This document shows, in pieces, positions 57,318 through 64,000 of a stretch of DNA of 64,000 bases; the stretch's first letter is position 1; each line of letters begins with the position of its first letter. Under the pieces are notes generated by a model. It saw only the letters and a program-made list of their open reading frames with translations. It was not told the DNA's origin and searched no databases. The DNA is taken from the NCBI RefSeq assembly GCF_001613505.1, contig NZ_BDCM01000016.1:62001-126000 (forward strand), in the 5' to 3' direction. The position numbers were made by a program, and so were the translations under genes. Source of the DNA: Nocardia mikamii NBRC 108933. Lineage in GTDB: Bacteria > Actinomycetota > Actinomycetes > Mycobacteriales > Mycobacteriaceae.

Positions 57318-58816
57318 TTCTCACCCGATTCGTCCGAGCGCAGCTGGTGATCTTCTCGATCCTGGCCGTGATCGGCATGGTGTCGATGGCCGTGCAGTAC
57401 ATGCGGCTGCCGACCCTCGCCGGCATCGGCACCATGAAGGTGACGCTGGAACTTCCCACCTCCGGCGGGCTGTACCGATTCGGCAATGTCACCTATCGCG
57501 GGGTCCAGATCGGCAAGGTCACCTCCGTCGATCTGACCGACGACGCGGTGTTGGCGACCCTGTCGATCGACGGCGGGCCCAAGATCCCCGCCGACCTGCG
57601 CGCGCAGGTGCGCAGTGTGTCGGCGGTCGGTGAGCAGTACGTCGACCTGCAACCGCGCACCGACACACCGCCGTATCTGCACGACGGGTCCGTCATCGAC
57701 GTACGCGACAGCACCGTTCCGCAGCCGGTGGGACCGATGCTCGACGAACTCGACCACCTCGTAGGCAGCATTCCGAAAGACGGACTGCACGACATGCTCG
57801 ACGAGGTGTTCACCGGGGTGAACGGCGCCCGCTACGACCTGCAGTCGCTGCTGAGCTCGGCCGCGACCGTGGCCGCCGATGCGAACCGGACCGGCGACAC
57901 CACCCGTGAGCTGCTGGCGAAGGTCGAGCCGCTGGTGGATTCGCAGGACCGCTCGGCCGATGCGATCCGGATCTGGGCGCGCAGCCTCGCCGGGGTGTCG
58001 GGACAGATCGCCACCGACGACGAGCAGGTGCGGACGCTGCTGAACACCGGGCCCGGCGCCGCGCGGGAGGCGACGAAACTGCTGGATTCGGTGAAACTCA
58101 CGCTGCCCGTGCTGTTGTCGAATCTGACCTCCGTCGCGCAGCTGGGTGTCACCTATCACGCCGGGCTGGAACAGGTGCTGGTGTTGCTGCCGCCCGAGGT
58201 CTCGATCGTGCAGGCGGTGCAACCCACCAAGAACGCACAGGGGTTGGGGCCCGGCGACTTCCGCATCAGCGGGATCTCGGATCCGCCGGCCTGTACGGTC
58301 GGATTCCTGCCGCCGTCGGCATGGCGGCCGCCGTCGGACACCACCACGATCGACACCCCGGACGGACTGTACTGCAAGCTGCCACAGGATTCGCCCGTCG
58401 CGGTCCGCGGTGCGCGCAACTTCCCGTGCGCCGGCAAACCGGGTAAGCGGGCGCCGACGGCGGAGATCTGCAACAGCGACCAGGAGTACGAACCGGTGGC
58501 GCCGGACCAGCCGGTGGTGGGGCCGTATCCGCGCGATCCGAGTCTGGAATCGCAAGGTATTCCGCCGGATTCGCGGTGGAATCCGGCCCCGCCCGCGCCG
58601 GCGGTGCCGTTGCCGCAGCTACCGCAGATCGAGCTGCCCAGGATTCCCGGGCTGAACGCACCCGCGGCGTCGCGCACCGGGACCGAACCGTCGGTGGGAT
58701 TCGCGCACTACGACCCGCACACCGGGAACTACCTGGCGCCGGACGGAAAGATGTATCGGCAGGACGATCTGGTCGGCGCCCGGCCGGCGAGTTGGAAAGA
58801 TATGGTGGCGCACTGA
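57314..58816 (+). CDS. MceF-type lipid-import subunit
   Basis: 500 aa. Helix QLVIFSILAVIGMVSMAVQYM, MCE domain (LELPTSGGLYRFGNVTYRGVQIGKVTSVDLTDDAVLATLSI), helical tube, then a long extracytoplasmic C-terminal part rich in Pro with paired Cys (PPACTVGFLPPSAWRPPSD, YCKLPQD, NFPCAGKPGK, ICNSDQEYEP), the usual MceF tail. Last gene of the operon; converges with the Mce-associated gene 23 bases away. Confidence 0.94.
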   Translation: MILTRFVRAQLVIFSILAVIGMVSMAVQYMRLPTLAGIGTMKVTLELPTSGGLYRFGNVTYRGVQIGKVTSVDLTDDAVLATLSIDGGPKIPADLRAQVRSVSAVGEQYVDLQPRTDTPPYLHDGSVIDVRDSTVPQPVGPMLDELDHLVGSIPKDGLHDMLDEVFTGVNGARYDLQSLLSSAATVAADANRTGDTTRELLAKVEPLVDSQDRSADAIRIWARSLAGVSGQIATDDEQVRTLLNTGPGAAREATKLLDSVKLTLPVLLSNLTSVAQLGVTYHAGLEQVLVLLPPEVSIVQAVQPTKNAQGLGPGDFRISGISDPPACTVGFLPPSAWRPPSDTTTIDTPDGLYCKLPQDSPVAVRGARNFPCAGKPGKRAPTAEICNSDQEYEPVAPDQPVVGPYPRDPSLESQGIPPDSRWNPAPPAPAVPLPQLPQIELPRIPGLNAPAASRTGTEPSVGFAHYDPHTGNYLAPDGKMYRQDDLVGARPASWKDMVAH

Positions 58817-58839
58817 TCTCGGTATCGTGCGCCGGGCGA

Positions 58840-59481
58840 TCAGACCGGATCGAACGAGGAGATCAACCACTTCCCGTCGATGTGCGACAGCGACACCTTC
58901 ACGCTGCTCGAGGTCATCGACGGATCGGGTTTGTCGGAGGTGGTGGTGGTCTGGTTGATGAACACCAGCACCACGGCCGATTCCGGACGGATCTGCTCGA
59001 CCGCCGAACGAACCACCGCCGCAGCGGTTTTCACCGACTTCTGCTTCGCGGCCGGTGCCACCACCTGCTGGGTGAACTGCCCGTAGTAGGTGAGGAAATC
59101 TCCGGTCAGGAAGGACTTCGCGGTGGTGAGGTCGTGGTCCAGGGTGTCCGGGGCGTAGGAGAGAATGGCGACCGAGCCGTTGGTGGCAGCCGCCGTGGCC
59201 GCCCGCCGGGCAGCGTCGTCGGTCTGCTGGTCGGGGCGGTGCTGTGTGAAATACAAGCTGGTCGCGGCCACCACGGAGGCCGCAGCGAGCCCGCCGAGCA
59301 GCGCCGTCCCCACGCCGCCACGGCGGACGCCTATCCATGACAGCGCTGCGTGTGTACGCGTGAATGTTCGCGCACGCCGCTCGGAAAGCTCAGAGGGCGA
59401 CGATTTTTCGGCATCGATGCCGTCGGCTCGGGTGTCTGCGTGTGCGGCGCTCTCGGGCCCGGATTCGGATGCTGTGCTCAT
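58840..59481 (-). CDS. Mce-associated membrane protein
   Basis: 213 aa. Acidic N-terminal cytoplasmic region, one helix (VGTALLGGLAAASVVAATSLYF, residues about 56-78), then an extracytoplasmic NTF2-like domain: ARRAATAAATNGSVAILSYAPDTLDHDLTTAKSFLTGDFLTYYGQF and the end VSLSHIDGKWLISSFDPV. This is the Mas/Mam fold that stabilises Mce complexes. Overlaps the upstream gene by four bases. Unusually it faces the mce operon instead of following it in the same direction. Confidence 0.88.
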   Translation of the reverse strand: MSTASESGPESAAHADTRADGIDAEKSSPSELSERRARTFTRTHAALSWIGVRRGGVGTALLGGLAAASVVAATSLYFTQHRPDQQTDDAARRAATAAATNGSVAILSYAPDTLDHDLTTAKSFLTGDFLTYYGQFTQQVVAPAAKQKSVKTAAAVVRSAVEQIRPESAVVLVFINQTTTTSDKPDPSMTSSSVKVSLSHIDGKWLISSFDPV

Positions 59482-60314
59482 GGGACGAACTCCACTTTCG
59501 ACATCTTGAGTCGGCCGTCCACGCGCTCCACGGTGACGCTCAACCGCCAGGCGCGCGGTTCCTGTGCGGCGCCTGCGGAATTGGTGACCTCCGAGGTCGC
59601 GGCGACCAGGACCACGGCGGAGTCATCGGTCATCGATTGCACCGCGGCGGCGTTGACCCTGCCCTGGGTGGCGACTTTGGACTGCTGGATCACCTTGGCG
59701 AAATCGTCGGCGCGCGATTGGAAGTCGTTGCGGAAAGCGCCTGTGGAATCATCGAGCACGCGCTTCACGTCATCGGCGGCATGATTGAAATCCAGTGAGG
59801 TCAGCGTGGTCACGCCCTGTCGCGCCGCCGCCACGAACTCCGCCTCGCGATGCTGCTTCGCGGTCACATCGTGATGGCGCCACATCATGTATCCGCTGCT
59901 GCCCAGTCCGGCGCACAAGACGACTGCCGCGACCGCCACGGCGACCGTGCGCCGCCGGATATGCCGAACGGCGCCCAGTCGCGGTCGCTTGCGTCGACGG
60001 CTGTCCACGGTCTTCGCGCCGGCATCGGCCTCTGCTGGAGCGGCAGTGTCGTCTTCTGTGTCGGTGCCAGGGCCCCCGCTGCCCGGCGTCTCGTTCGCGC
60101 TGGAGGGTTCGTTCGGCTGTGCGGCGGCTCCGGCGCGGCGGCGCAGCGTGGCCGCGCGGGCTCGGGCGCGGGCAGCGGCTGCCACCGCTTCCGCGGCTTC
60201 GGCCACCGCTTCCGCGGCTTCGGCCTCCGCCTCGGCTTCCGCGGCGGCCAGCAGCAGATCACGATCGGTGATGTCCCCGGTCTCCGGCGGTGTGGGATGT
60301 TTTCCGGACGTCAC
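59478..60314 (-). CDS. Mce-associated membrane protein with Ala-rich N terminus
   Basis: 278 aa. Residues about 20-65 form a charged Ala/Glu/Arg helix (AEAEAEAAEAVAEAAEAVAAAARARARAATLRRRAG), probably a coiled coil, then an acidic linker, a membrane helix at about 125-145 (TVAVAVAAVVLCAGLGSSGYMMW) and a Mas-type extracytoplasmic domain (EFVAAARQGVTTLTSLDFNHAADDVKRVLDDSTGAFRNDFQSRADDF). Partner of the next protein, with which it overlaps (ATGA). Its 300-base upstream region to 60615 contains no other gene. Confidence 0.87.
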   Translation of the reverse strand: MTSGKHPTPPETGDITDRDLLLAAAEAEAEAEAAEAVAEAAEAVAAAARARARAATLRRRAGAAAQPNEPSSANETPGSGGPGTDTEDDTAAPAEADAGAKTVDSRRRKRPRLGAVRHIRRRTVAVAVAAVVLCAGLGSSGYMMWRHHDVTAKQHREAEFVAAARQGVTTLTSLDFNHAADDVKRVLDDSTGAFRNDFQSRADDFAKVIQQSKVATQGRVNAAAVQSMTDDSAVVLVAATSEVTNSAGAAQEPRAWRLSVTVERVDGRLKMSKVEFVP

Positions 60315-60615
60315 TGCGTGCTCCGTTCGTCGGCGGTGCCGGGCAGCTCGGCGAGAACAATATTTTCACGATACGAGAACTGAACTCTACCTACGCTGAC
60401 GGACGAAGGCTGTAGTTATTGCCGGATTCGCATGTGACCTGAGGGATTGTCATGGTCGGTCCCCTGTGGCCGGGAAAGTCTCCCGGCACTCGATCCCGTT
60501 GTCGCGCACGGCGGATCGCGACGGTCCGCCCGGCACCTCGCCGGAGGCGTGTTCGTCTCCTGGATGCAATGATCGGACTCGCATACGTTTCTGATCGGAG
60601 TCGAGGAGACAGCAG

Positions 60616-61413
60616 ATGAGCTTTCCGCAGCGGTACGGGCCGTGGGCGTTGGTGGTCGGTGCCGCGCTGGGACTGGGGGCCGAATTCTGCCGTCAGCTCG
60701 CCGAGCGCGGCCTGAACCTCGTCATGGTGGCGCTGGAGAAGGACGAACTCGACACGCTGGCAACGGATCTGGCCGATCGCTACGGCATTCGCACCCAGAC
60801 GGTGACCGGAGACGTCACCGCGCCCGAGGTGCTGGAGTCGGTAGCGCTGCTGGTCGACGACGTCGAACTGGGGCTGGTCGTCTACAACGCCGGGCTCTCG
60901 GTCTGCGGCATGTGGCTGGACACACCGCTCGAACGGCATCTGAAGACGATCGATATCAACGTGACCACGATGATGACCGTGCTGCACCGCTTCGTCCCGC
61001 CGATGATCGACCGCGGCCGCGGCGGGGTGGTCCTGCTCAGCTCCATGTCCGGGCTGCTCGGCACCCCCATGTACGCCTCCTACGCGGGCACCAAGGCGCT
61101 GACACTGAATCTGGCCGAATCACTGTGGGACGAATGGCGTCCGCACGGCGTCGACGTCGTCGCGGTCGTACCCGGCCCCACCGACACCCCCGGCTACCGC
61201 GCCGACCAACCGCGCACGATCCGCAACTCCCCGAAGGTGATGCCGGTAGCCCCGGTGGTCGCCGCCGGCCTGGCCGCACTCGGCAGACAACCCTCGGTGA
61301 TCCCCGGCCGGGCCAACCGCTTCAACGGCACGCTGCTGTCGCGAATACTGCCCCGCAAGAAAGCCGTCGCCCTCATGGGCAAGAGCATGCGCGAGATGTA
61401 CGCGGGGGAGTAG
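60616..61413 (+). CDS. Short-chain dehydrogenase
   Basis: 265 aa. Glycine motif LVVGAALGLGAEFCRQLAERG, YNAGLS, catalytic Ser in LLSSMSGLLG and YAGTK. Many SDRs of this subgroup act on long-chain 3-oxo or hydroxy lipids. GTCGAGGAGACAGC precedes ATG 60616. The C-terminal RANRFNGTLLSRILPRKKAVALMGKSMREMY is basic and may touch the membrane. Paralogue of 44896. Confidence 0.87.
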   Translation: MSFPQRYGPWALVVGAALGLGAEFCRQLAERGLNLVMVALEKDELDTLATDLADRYGIRTQTVTGDVTAPEVLESVALLVDDVELGLVVYNAGLSVCGMWLDTPLERHLKTIDINVTTMMTVLHRFVPPMIDRGRGGVVLLSSMSGLLGTPMYASYAGTKALTLNLAESLWDEWRPHGVDVVAVVPGPTDTPGYRADQPRTIRNSPKVMPVAPVVAAGLAALGRQPSVIPGRANRFNGTLLSRILPRKKAVALMGKSMREMYAGE

Positions 61414-61483
61414 ACCACCGACGCCAGCCGGCTCGGTTGGCGCCCGAATACCATGGAGCCGAGCCGAATTCGCGTCGGGACGG

Positions 61484-62752
61484 TCAGGAGGTGAAGCGCG
61501 CGCCGACCCAGACGAGGGCGTCGGGGAGCGAGGCCCGCAGGACGCCGCGATGGTCCGCGCCGGGGTAGGTGCGGTAGGTGACCTGCTGATCGGCCAGGCG
61601 CAGACGAGCGACCATCGCGTCGGTCGCCCGCGGGGGCACCGTCGTATCGGCGCTGCCCTGCAACACCAGCAGCGGCGCGTCGACGCGCAGCGTGCTGGGA
61701 TCGTTGTCGGTCAGTACCCGGAGAAAGGGCGCGGCGTCGCCCAGCGGGCTGAACGCGGCATCGGCGGGGAGGCCGCCCCAGCTGTCCGGTGCGCGCAGGG
61801 CGCCGATGCATCCGGTGTCGGCCTCGGGCAGCAGGCTCAGCGCGCGCGGCGTCAGGAAGCGGGCCGGATCGATATTCTCGGCGGTCTGTGCGCCGCGAAT
61901 CAGCAACGGCAGGAACGCATTCGAGTTGCCGAGCGTGCCGGCCAAGGCCTCGCCCGCGCCGACCGTACTCGCCACGCGCTGCGCCCCGATGCCGAATTCC
62001 ACCTGCGATGCCGGTGCGAGTGCCACCACGGCGCGCAGGTCCAGTCCGGGCGCCCAGGCGCCGGCCTGCGCATCGGTGAAGATCGCCGCCTGGCCGCCCT
62101 GCGAGTGGCCGATCGCCGCCCATCGCGTACCGATCGATGCGTCGAGTTCCCGCGCGGCCAGAGCCATATCGGCGACGGCGCGCGCCTCGGCGGCGCCGAT
62201 CAGGTATCCGTGCGGGCCCGGCGTGCCGAGGCCCTGGTAATCGGTCTGCGCCACCGCGTATCCGGCCGCGAGCCAGCGCTGCTGCACATCGCGCACCTGC
62301 GCGGTGTAGTCGTGGGCGGGATAGTCGGGGCCGGTATCGCGCGAGGGCGCGCAGATATCGGCCACACCGGTGGTGCCGTGTGCCCACGAGATGAGCGGCC
62401 AGCCGTCCGGCGGCGGTGTGCCGTCGGGTACCGCCAGTGTTCCCGAGACCGCCACCGGATGCCCCCGCAGATCTACCGAGCGGTACAGGACGAGCAGATT
62501 CCGCGCCCCGGGCAGCCCCGGATCGCCGGTGATACTGCGGGCCCGGATCACCGAGCCGTGTGGTCCGGCGATCGCCTCGGCGGGTGCGTCGTAGAAGGCC
62601 TGCCCCTCCGGGACGGCCGTCGTGCCGGTGGGGTCCGCCGCCGTGGTGGCCGTGGTGGCCGCGATCGAGACCAATGCCGCGGCGACGACCAGCGGACCAC
62701 GGGCTGCCCGGCGATTGCGGGCGATCTTGGCCGGTGTCGACGCGCGAGGCAT
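61484..62752 (-). CDS. Secretory lipase-family alpha/beta hydrolase
   Basis: 422 aa. Signal peptide RRAARGPLVVAAALVSIAATTATTA. Family features: YRSVDLRGHPVAVSGTLAVPDG, WAHGTTGVADICAPS, nucleophile in AIGHSQGGQAAIFTD, Asp in LQGSADTTVPP and His in GADHRGVL. Members are secreted lipases or cell-wall esterases of the LIP group. ATG 62752 places the signal peptide normally; 17 more codons upstream are less likely. Convergent with the SDR gene. Confidence 0.87.
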   Translation of the reverse strand: MPRASTPAKIARNRRAARGPLVVAAALVSIAATTATTAADPTGTTAVPEGQAFYDAPAEAIAGPHGSVIRARSITGDPGLPGARNLLVLYRSVDLRGHPVAVSGTLAVPDGTPPPDGWPLISWAHGTTGVADICAPSRDTGPDYPAHDYTAQVRDVQQRWLAAGYAVAQTDYQGLGTPGPHGYLIGAAEARAVADMALAARELDASIGTRWAAIGHSQGGQAAIFTDAQAGAWAPGLDLRAVVALAPASQVEFGIGAQRVASTVGAGEALAGTLGNSNAFLPLLIRGAQTAENIDPARFLTPRALSLLPEADTGCIGALRAPDSWGGLPADAAFSPLGDAAPFLRVLTDNDPSTLRVDAPLLVLQGSADTTVPPRATDAMVARLRLADQQVTYRTYPGADHRGVLRASLPDALVWVGARFTS

Positions 62753-63051
62753 GAATCCAACATAACCGGGCCGTGTGAAGCCCGGCCATCGCGCTGGAAT
62801 CATTGTGGCTCAAGTTGTCTGCATATCGATACCTCCGCGCAACCAGCCGGTTCGGCGCTCGTGCCCCGCTGTCGAGACACCGTGCGCTGAAAGATTGCTG
62901 ACGTGGCAGTACTCGCCGTCCCCCGGATGTGACCACCGTCGGCCGTACCGGACCGGAATCCGCGACTCATCCGGAACGAGCGATGCCGCATTCCGCTTCC
63001 CCCGGTAATCTCGGCGCGGAGACCGCTCGCCGAGACGAAGTGGAGCCAACT

Positions 63052-63945
63052 GTGACCGAATCAGCCGAGGCGTACCTGGCGGACGAACCCGACCGGCCCA
63101 TCGTGGTCGGCGTCGACGGCTCGGAGATCTCCTATCAGGCGGTCGCCTGGGCCGCGGTCGACGCCGTCCTGCACGGTCGGCGACTGGACATCGTCACCTC
63201 GGCCACGCTGCCGACCGGTTTCGGCTCCGAGGTGTGGACGGGCGGCGCGGATTGGGTGCGCGAGGACGGTGAGCGCATCGTCGCCGAGGCGCGCCGGGTC
63301 GCCGGGTTGGTGAAGGGGCCGCTGGAGATCAATGCCGAGCTGGTGTTCGACCCGATCATCCCGACCCTGATCACACGGTCGGAACGGGCGTACCGCCTGG
63401 TCGTCGGCAGTCGCGGGCGCGGCGCCGTCCGGCGGGCGCTGCTCGGTTCGGTGAGTTCGGCGGTGGTGCAGCGGGCGCACTGCCCGGTCGCCGTGATCCC
63501 GAGGAATTCCGCGACCGACATGGTGACCGCGGCGAAGCCGGTGGTGGTCGGCGTCGACGGTACCGAGAACAGCGAACCCGCGATCGGCGTCGCCTTCGAC
63601 GAGGCCTCGCGGCGGAAGGTGCCGCTGATCGCCGTGCACACGTGGAGCGATATCAGCCTGCCCGAGATCGCGGTGGCCGGTTGGGACACGCTGCGCGAAT
63701 CCGAGCGTGCCGCGCTCTCGGAGAGTCTGGCCGGATGGCGGGAACAGTATCCGGATGTCGATGTGCGGCCGGTGGTGTGGGCCGACCGGCCGGCCCGTGC
63801 GCTGCTCGCCGAATCCGAACATTCCCAGCTGGTGGTGGTCGGCAGCCACGGGCGGGGCGGGTTCACCGGCATGCTGCTCGGGTCGACCGGTCATGCCCTG
63901 TTGCAGTCGTCCGAATGCCCGGTGATCGTGGTGCGCCGGCGGTGA
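63052..63945 (+). CDS. Tandem universal stress protein
   Basis: 297 aa, two UspA domains. Each has the ATP-binding end motif G-2x-G-9x-G-(S/T): GSRGRGAVRRALLGSVSSAVV and GSHGRGGFTGMLLGSTGHALL, and an Asp-containing first strand (VVGVDGSEIS; VVGVDGTENS). Similar to mycobacterial tandem Usp proteins of the DosR type. GTG 63052 is preceded by GTGGAGCC; 41 upstream codons in frame have no support. The gap before it (62753-63051) contains no gene. Confidence 0.9.
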   Translation: MTESAEAYLADEPDRPIVVGVDGSEISYQAVAWAAVDAVLHGRRLDIVTSATLPTGFGSEVWTGGADWVREDGERIVAEARRVAGLVKGPLEINAELVFDPIIPTLITRSERAYRLVVGSRGRGAVRRALLGSVSSAVVQRAHCPVAVIPRNSATDMVTAAKPVVVGVDGTENSEPAIGVAFDEASRRKVPLIAVHTWSDISLPEIAVAGWDTLRESERAALSESLAGWREQYPDVDVRPVVWADRPARALLAESEHSQLVVVGSHGRGGFTGMLLGSTGHALLQSSECPVIVVRRR

Positions 63946-64000
63946 GACGTCCGCCGGGCGGTCGATGCGGTGCCGTGGGGCGGCCGACGGCATGCGGGGT

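Noticed and set aside
50071..58816. Naming the operon mce4 (cholesterol import)
   Set aside because: No sterol catabolic genes or KstR site are adjacent and subunit sequences alone do not allow me to choose among mce families.
1..64000. CRISPR arrays, rRNA, tRNA, insertion sequences, integrases and phage genes
   Set aside because: Looked for repeated spacers, tRNA-like cloverleaves, transposase or integrase motifs and flanking repeats; none was seen by eye. Automated searches could still find a tRNA that I missed.

Overview
The window is high-GC actinomycete DNA, almost certainly from a mycolic-acid-forming member of the Mycobacteriales, and most like Nocardia. The basis is a KasA/KasB-type ketosynthase, a FadD32-type acyl-AMP ligase, an acyl-ACP desaturase, a complete YrbE-Mce locus, an EthA/MymA-type monooxygenase beside a VirS-type regulator, several F420/flavin enzymes and a Streptomyces/Nocardia-type 'conservon'. 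Genus is an inference from gene content; no rRNA or tRNA gene is visible. Coding density is high, many neighbours overlap by 1-4 bases (ATGA/GTGA), and no insertion sequence, integrase, phage or CRISPR array is seen.

Layout. 1-5.8 kb: tail of a Clp ATPase, small hypotheticals, a TetR/SDR divergent pair with a visible operator, a SnoaL-like protein, and an AraC(VirS-like)/Baeyer-Villiger monooxygenase pair. 5.8-9.6 kb: a PPOX flavoprotein, an alkylation-repair cassette (ogt, Oxygenase-NA dioxygenase, Ada-like zinc domain) and a VIT/CCC1 metal transporter with a palindrome upstream. 9.7-14.5 kb: desaturase, Kas and FadD32-like genes, a possible IdeR box and a small Cys-containing protein. 14.5-18.3 kb: thiolase, an unrecognised 504-aa protein, and a DUF72 protein.

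18.3-32.8 kb holds two paralogous MarR-MFS loci about 10.4 kb apart. They share an operator and a 314-bp block identical base for base. Both transporters carry three carboxypeptidase-regulatory-like beta modules after the membrane domain, and the second locus adds a YceI protein with the same module at its N terminus. Between them lie a translationally coupled XRE / PLP-aminotransferase / transhydrogenase-like trio, LipB, a DUF475 membrane protein and a lytic-transglycosylase-like protein. These two arrangements are the best candidates for undescribed systems.

32.8-39 kb: a PucR-type regulator divergent from an acyl-CoA ligase, a TerD protein and a secreted S15 peptidase/esterase. 39-44.4 kb: a conservon in the order cvnA-B-C-D followed by two P450 genes; the first P450 has EVLW where P450s have ExxR, as in the CYP157 family. 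44.9-49.9 kb: an SDR-F420 oxidoreductase-SnoaL operon, a 3-hydroxyacyl-CoA dehydrogenase/TetR pair and a DUF2804 protein. 50-60.3 kb: yrbEA-yrbEB-mceABCDEF in one chain, met head-on by two Mce-associated genes. 60.6-64 kb: an SDR, a secretory lipase-type hydrolase and a tandem universal stress protein.

Taken together the genes serve lipid uptake, activation and modification, detoxification and envelope functions, under many local one-component regulators.
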